From positions 1 to 26,031 of the forward strand of contig CAZKFN010000024.1 of the NCBI GenBank assembly GCA_964552035.1: a DNA stretch of 26,031 bases, read 5' to 3'. Positions 24,841 through 26,031 of the stretch are shown in pieces. Below the pieces are notes generated by a model, which saw only the letters and a list, made by a program, of their open reading frames with translations, had not been told where the DNA came from and searched no databases. Each line of letters opens with the position of its first letter. Positions within the stretch are counted from its first letter, which is position 1. The stretch comes from CAZKFN01 sp964552035. Lineage in GTDB: Bacteria > Bacteroidota > Bacteroidia > Flavobacteriales_E > Vicingaceae. A program made the translations under genes and the position numbers.

Positions 24841-24900
24841 GCCTGACTATCGGTATGTTAGGTATTTTAAAATCCTTTCGCTCATATACCGATTTAGGGC
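24841..24900 (+). ncRNA. Folded mRNA leader of rpsA (candidate cis-regulatory element)
   Basis: The predicted 5' leader of rpsA can form nested helices. Outer: GCCU (24841-24844) with AGGGC (24896-24900, one bulge). Middle: AUCGGUAUGU (24849-24858) with AUAUACCGAU (24884-24893), ten pairs including one G-U. Inner: AGG (24860-24862) with CCU (24874-24876). Pairing was read by eye; no folding energy was computed. Ribosomal protein leaders often bind their own product, so autoregulation by S1 is a reasonable inference. Confidence 0.4.
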
Positions 24901-24925
24901 GAAATACAAACAAAGGTCTTAATTA

Positions 24926-26031
24926 ATGGCTGAATCTAATGAAAAATCTGCTGAAGAAAAGTCAGCAGAAGAAAAAGCAGAAGCAAAAGCTACTCCAGAA
25001 GTAGAAACTCCAAAAGCTTCTGAAAAAGAATCCACAACAAAAGCAGAAGTTAAAAATGAGGAAAAGGTTGAAGAAGTTTCAACCCCAAAAGCTGATGCAA
25101 AAACTGAAGAAGTTGAAGCTACTTCAAAAAAAGAGGAAATTCCTACAAGTTCTGAAGAAGTAAAAACAGAAGCAGAAGTAAAAAGAGTTAAAAAAGAAGT
25201 AGCGGATGTTGAAAGCCCAGCCGAAGTTGTTATTCAAGATAAAACAACCGATGCTGAAGAAGTAACAGAAGTTCCAAAAACTCGTGAAGAACGTCAAAAA
25301 GACCTAGAAGAGTTCCGCAAGGAATTTGACTGGGAAGCTATAGGTAAATATGTAGATAAATATCCTGCAGATGTTCAAAAAGAACTGGAAGAAATGTACG
25401 ATGAGACATTGACCTCTATTTCTGAACAAGATGTCCTCGATGGAGAGGTGGTAAGTATTACCTCTAAAGAAGTTGTAGTTAATATTGGCTACAAGTCGGA
25501 CGGGGTGATTTCCATGTCCGAATTAAAGTATAAAGAGGATCTAAAAATTGGAGATAAGATTGAAGTTTTTATCGAAAGTCAAGAAGATAGAAATGGTCAA
25601 TTAGTATTATCTCATAAAAAAGCACGTGCTTTAAGAGCTTGGGATCGTGTCAATGAAGCTCTAGCAACTCAAGAAATTATCCAAGGATATGTGAAGTGCA
25701 GAACTAAAGGTGGTTTAATTGTCGACGTATTTGGAATTGAGGCATTTTTACCTGGTTCACAAATTGACGTTAAACCAATTAGAGACTTCGATATTTATGT
25801 AGATAAATTAATGGAGCTTAAAGTTGTGAAAATCAATAAGGAATTTAAAAACGTTGTGGTATCTCACAAAGCACTTATTGAAGCTGAACTTGAAATCCAG
25901 AAGAAAGAAATTATTTCTCAATTAGAGAAAGGTCAAGTTCTTGAAGGCTCTGTTAAAAATATCACTTCTTACGGTGTGTTTATCGACCTTGGTGGTGTAG
26001 ATGGATTAGTTCATATTACGGATTTATCATA
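24926..26031 (+). CDS. rpsA: 30S ribosomal protein S1, C-terminal part beyond the window
   Basis: ATG at 24926, 368 full codons to the window end with no stop, so the gene is incomplete. Residues 1-125 are a low-complexity region rich in Glu, Lys, Ala and Thr. S1 (OB-fold) domains follow: about 170-240 (GEVVSITSKEVVVNIGYKSDG), about 250-320 (GYVKCRTKGGLIVDVFG, then AFLPGSQID) and about 335 onwards (GSVKNITSYGVFIDLGGVDG). S1 binds mRNA on the small subunit and helps initiation. A weak AAAGG sits 8 bases before the start. The preceding leader appears structured. Confidence 0.95.
   Translation, partial: MAESNEKSAEEKSAEEKAEAKATPEVETPKASEKESTTKAEVKNEEKVEEVSTPKADAKTEEVEATSKKEEIPTSSEEVKTEAEVKRVKKEVADVESPAEVVIQDKTTDAEEVTEVPKTREERQKDLEEFRKEFDWEAIGKYVDKYPADVQKELEEMYDETLTSISEQDVLDGEVVSITSKEVVVNIGYKSDGVISMSELKYKEDLKIGDKIEVFIESQEDRNGQLVLSHKKARALRAWDRVNEALATQEIIQGYVKCRTKGGLIVDVFGIEAFLPGSQIDVKPIRDFDIYVDKLMELKVVKINKEFKNVVVSHKALIEAELEIQKKEIISQLEKGQVLEGSVKNITSYGVFIDLGGVDGLVHITDLS

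Noticed and set aside
24841..24900. tRNA gene upstream of rpsA
   Set aside because: The helices do not give a cloverleaf and there is no T-loop GTTCGA-type sequence.

Overview
The window is from an AT-rich Bacteroidota genome, most likely Flavobacteriia or a near relative (inference). The signs are a type IX secretion gene (porQ), a DUF3127 protein, an M49 peptidase lipoprotein, a long S1 protein with a charged N-terminal extension, frequent lack of a purine-rich Shine-Dalgarno, and repeated matches to the Bacteroidota -7 promoter element TAnnTTTG shortly before start codons. Most of the content is housekeeping. I see no CRISPR array, phage, transposase, rRNA or tRNA.

Layout. 1-1383 (minus): a secreted helix-hairpin-helix protein, cut by the window edge, preceded by a small outer-membrane barrel-like protein. 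1527-2732 (plus): a saccharopine/alanine dehydrogenase-like oxidoreductase. 2738-4382 (minus): purK-purE for de novo purine synthesis, divergent from a purine-salvage fusion protein (hypoxanthine phosphoribosyltransferase joined to adenylate kinase, 4590-5756). 5763-9425: an LCMT-type methyltransferase, a nucleoside deaminase, a CDF metal transporter and an RtcB-family RNA ligase.

9426-11232 is the least ordinary part. A gene of unknown family is interrupted by an in-frame TAG, overlaps a small exported SUMF1/FGE-fold protein by 38 bases, and is followed by about 380 gene-free bases that look like a dispersed intergenic repeat. 11233-15733 (minus): MTA/SAH nucleosidase, a small secreted LprI-like protein, a FrnE-type DsbA protein and a dipeptidyl-peptidase III lipoprotein.

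15976-18303 (plus): ribBA and a membrane-anchored endonuclease/exonuclease/phosphatase protein. Then a Rossmann-fold reductase (minus), a TPR protein (plus), and a minus-strand operon of cyclophilin, DUF3127 and a YdjM-type membrane hydrolase. 21737-23490 (plus): porQ, broken by a 10-N assembly gap, and cmk. ispH (minus) is divergent from rpsA (plus), which carries a structured mRNA leader and runs off the window end.

I found no clear, self-contained new system. The best leads are the TAG-interrupted gene with its FGE-like partner, the HPRT-Adk fusion with a promoter element inside its annotated start, and the folded rpsA leader.
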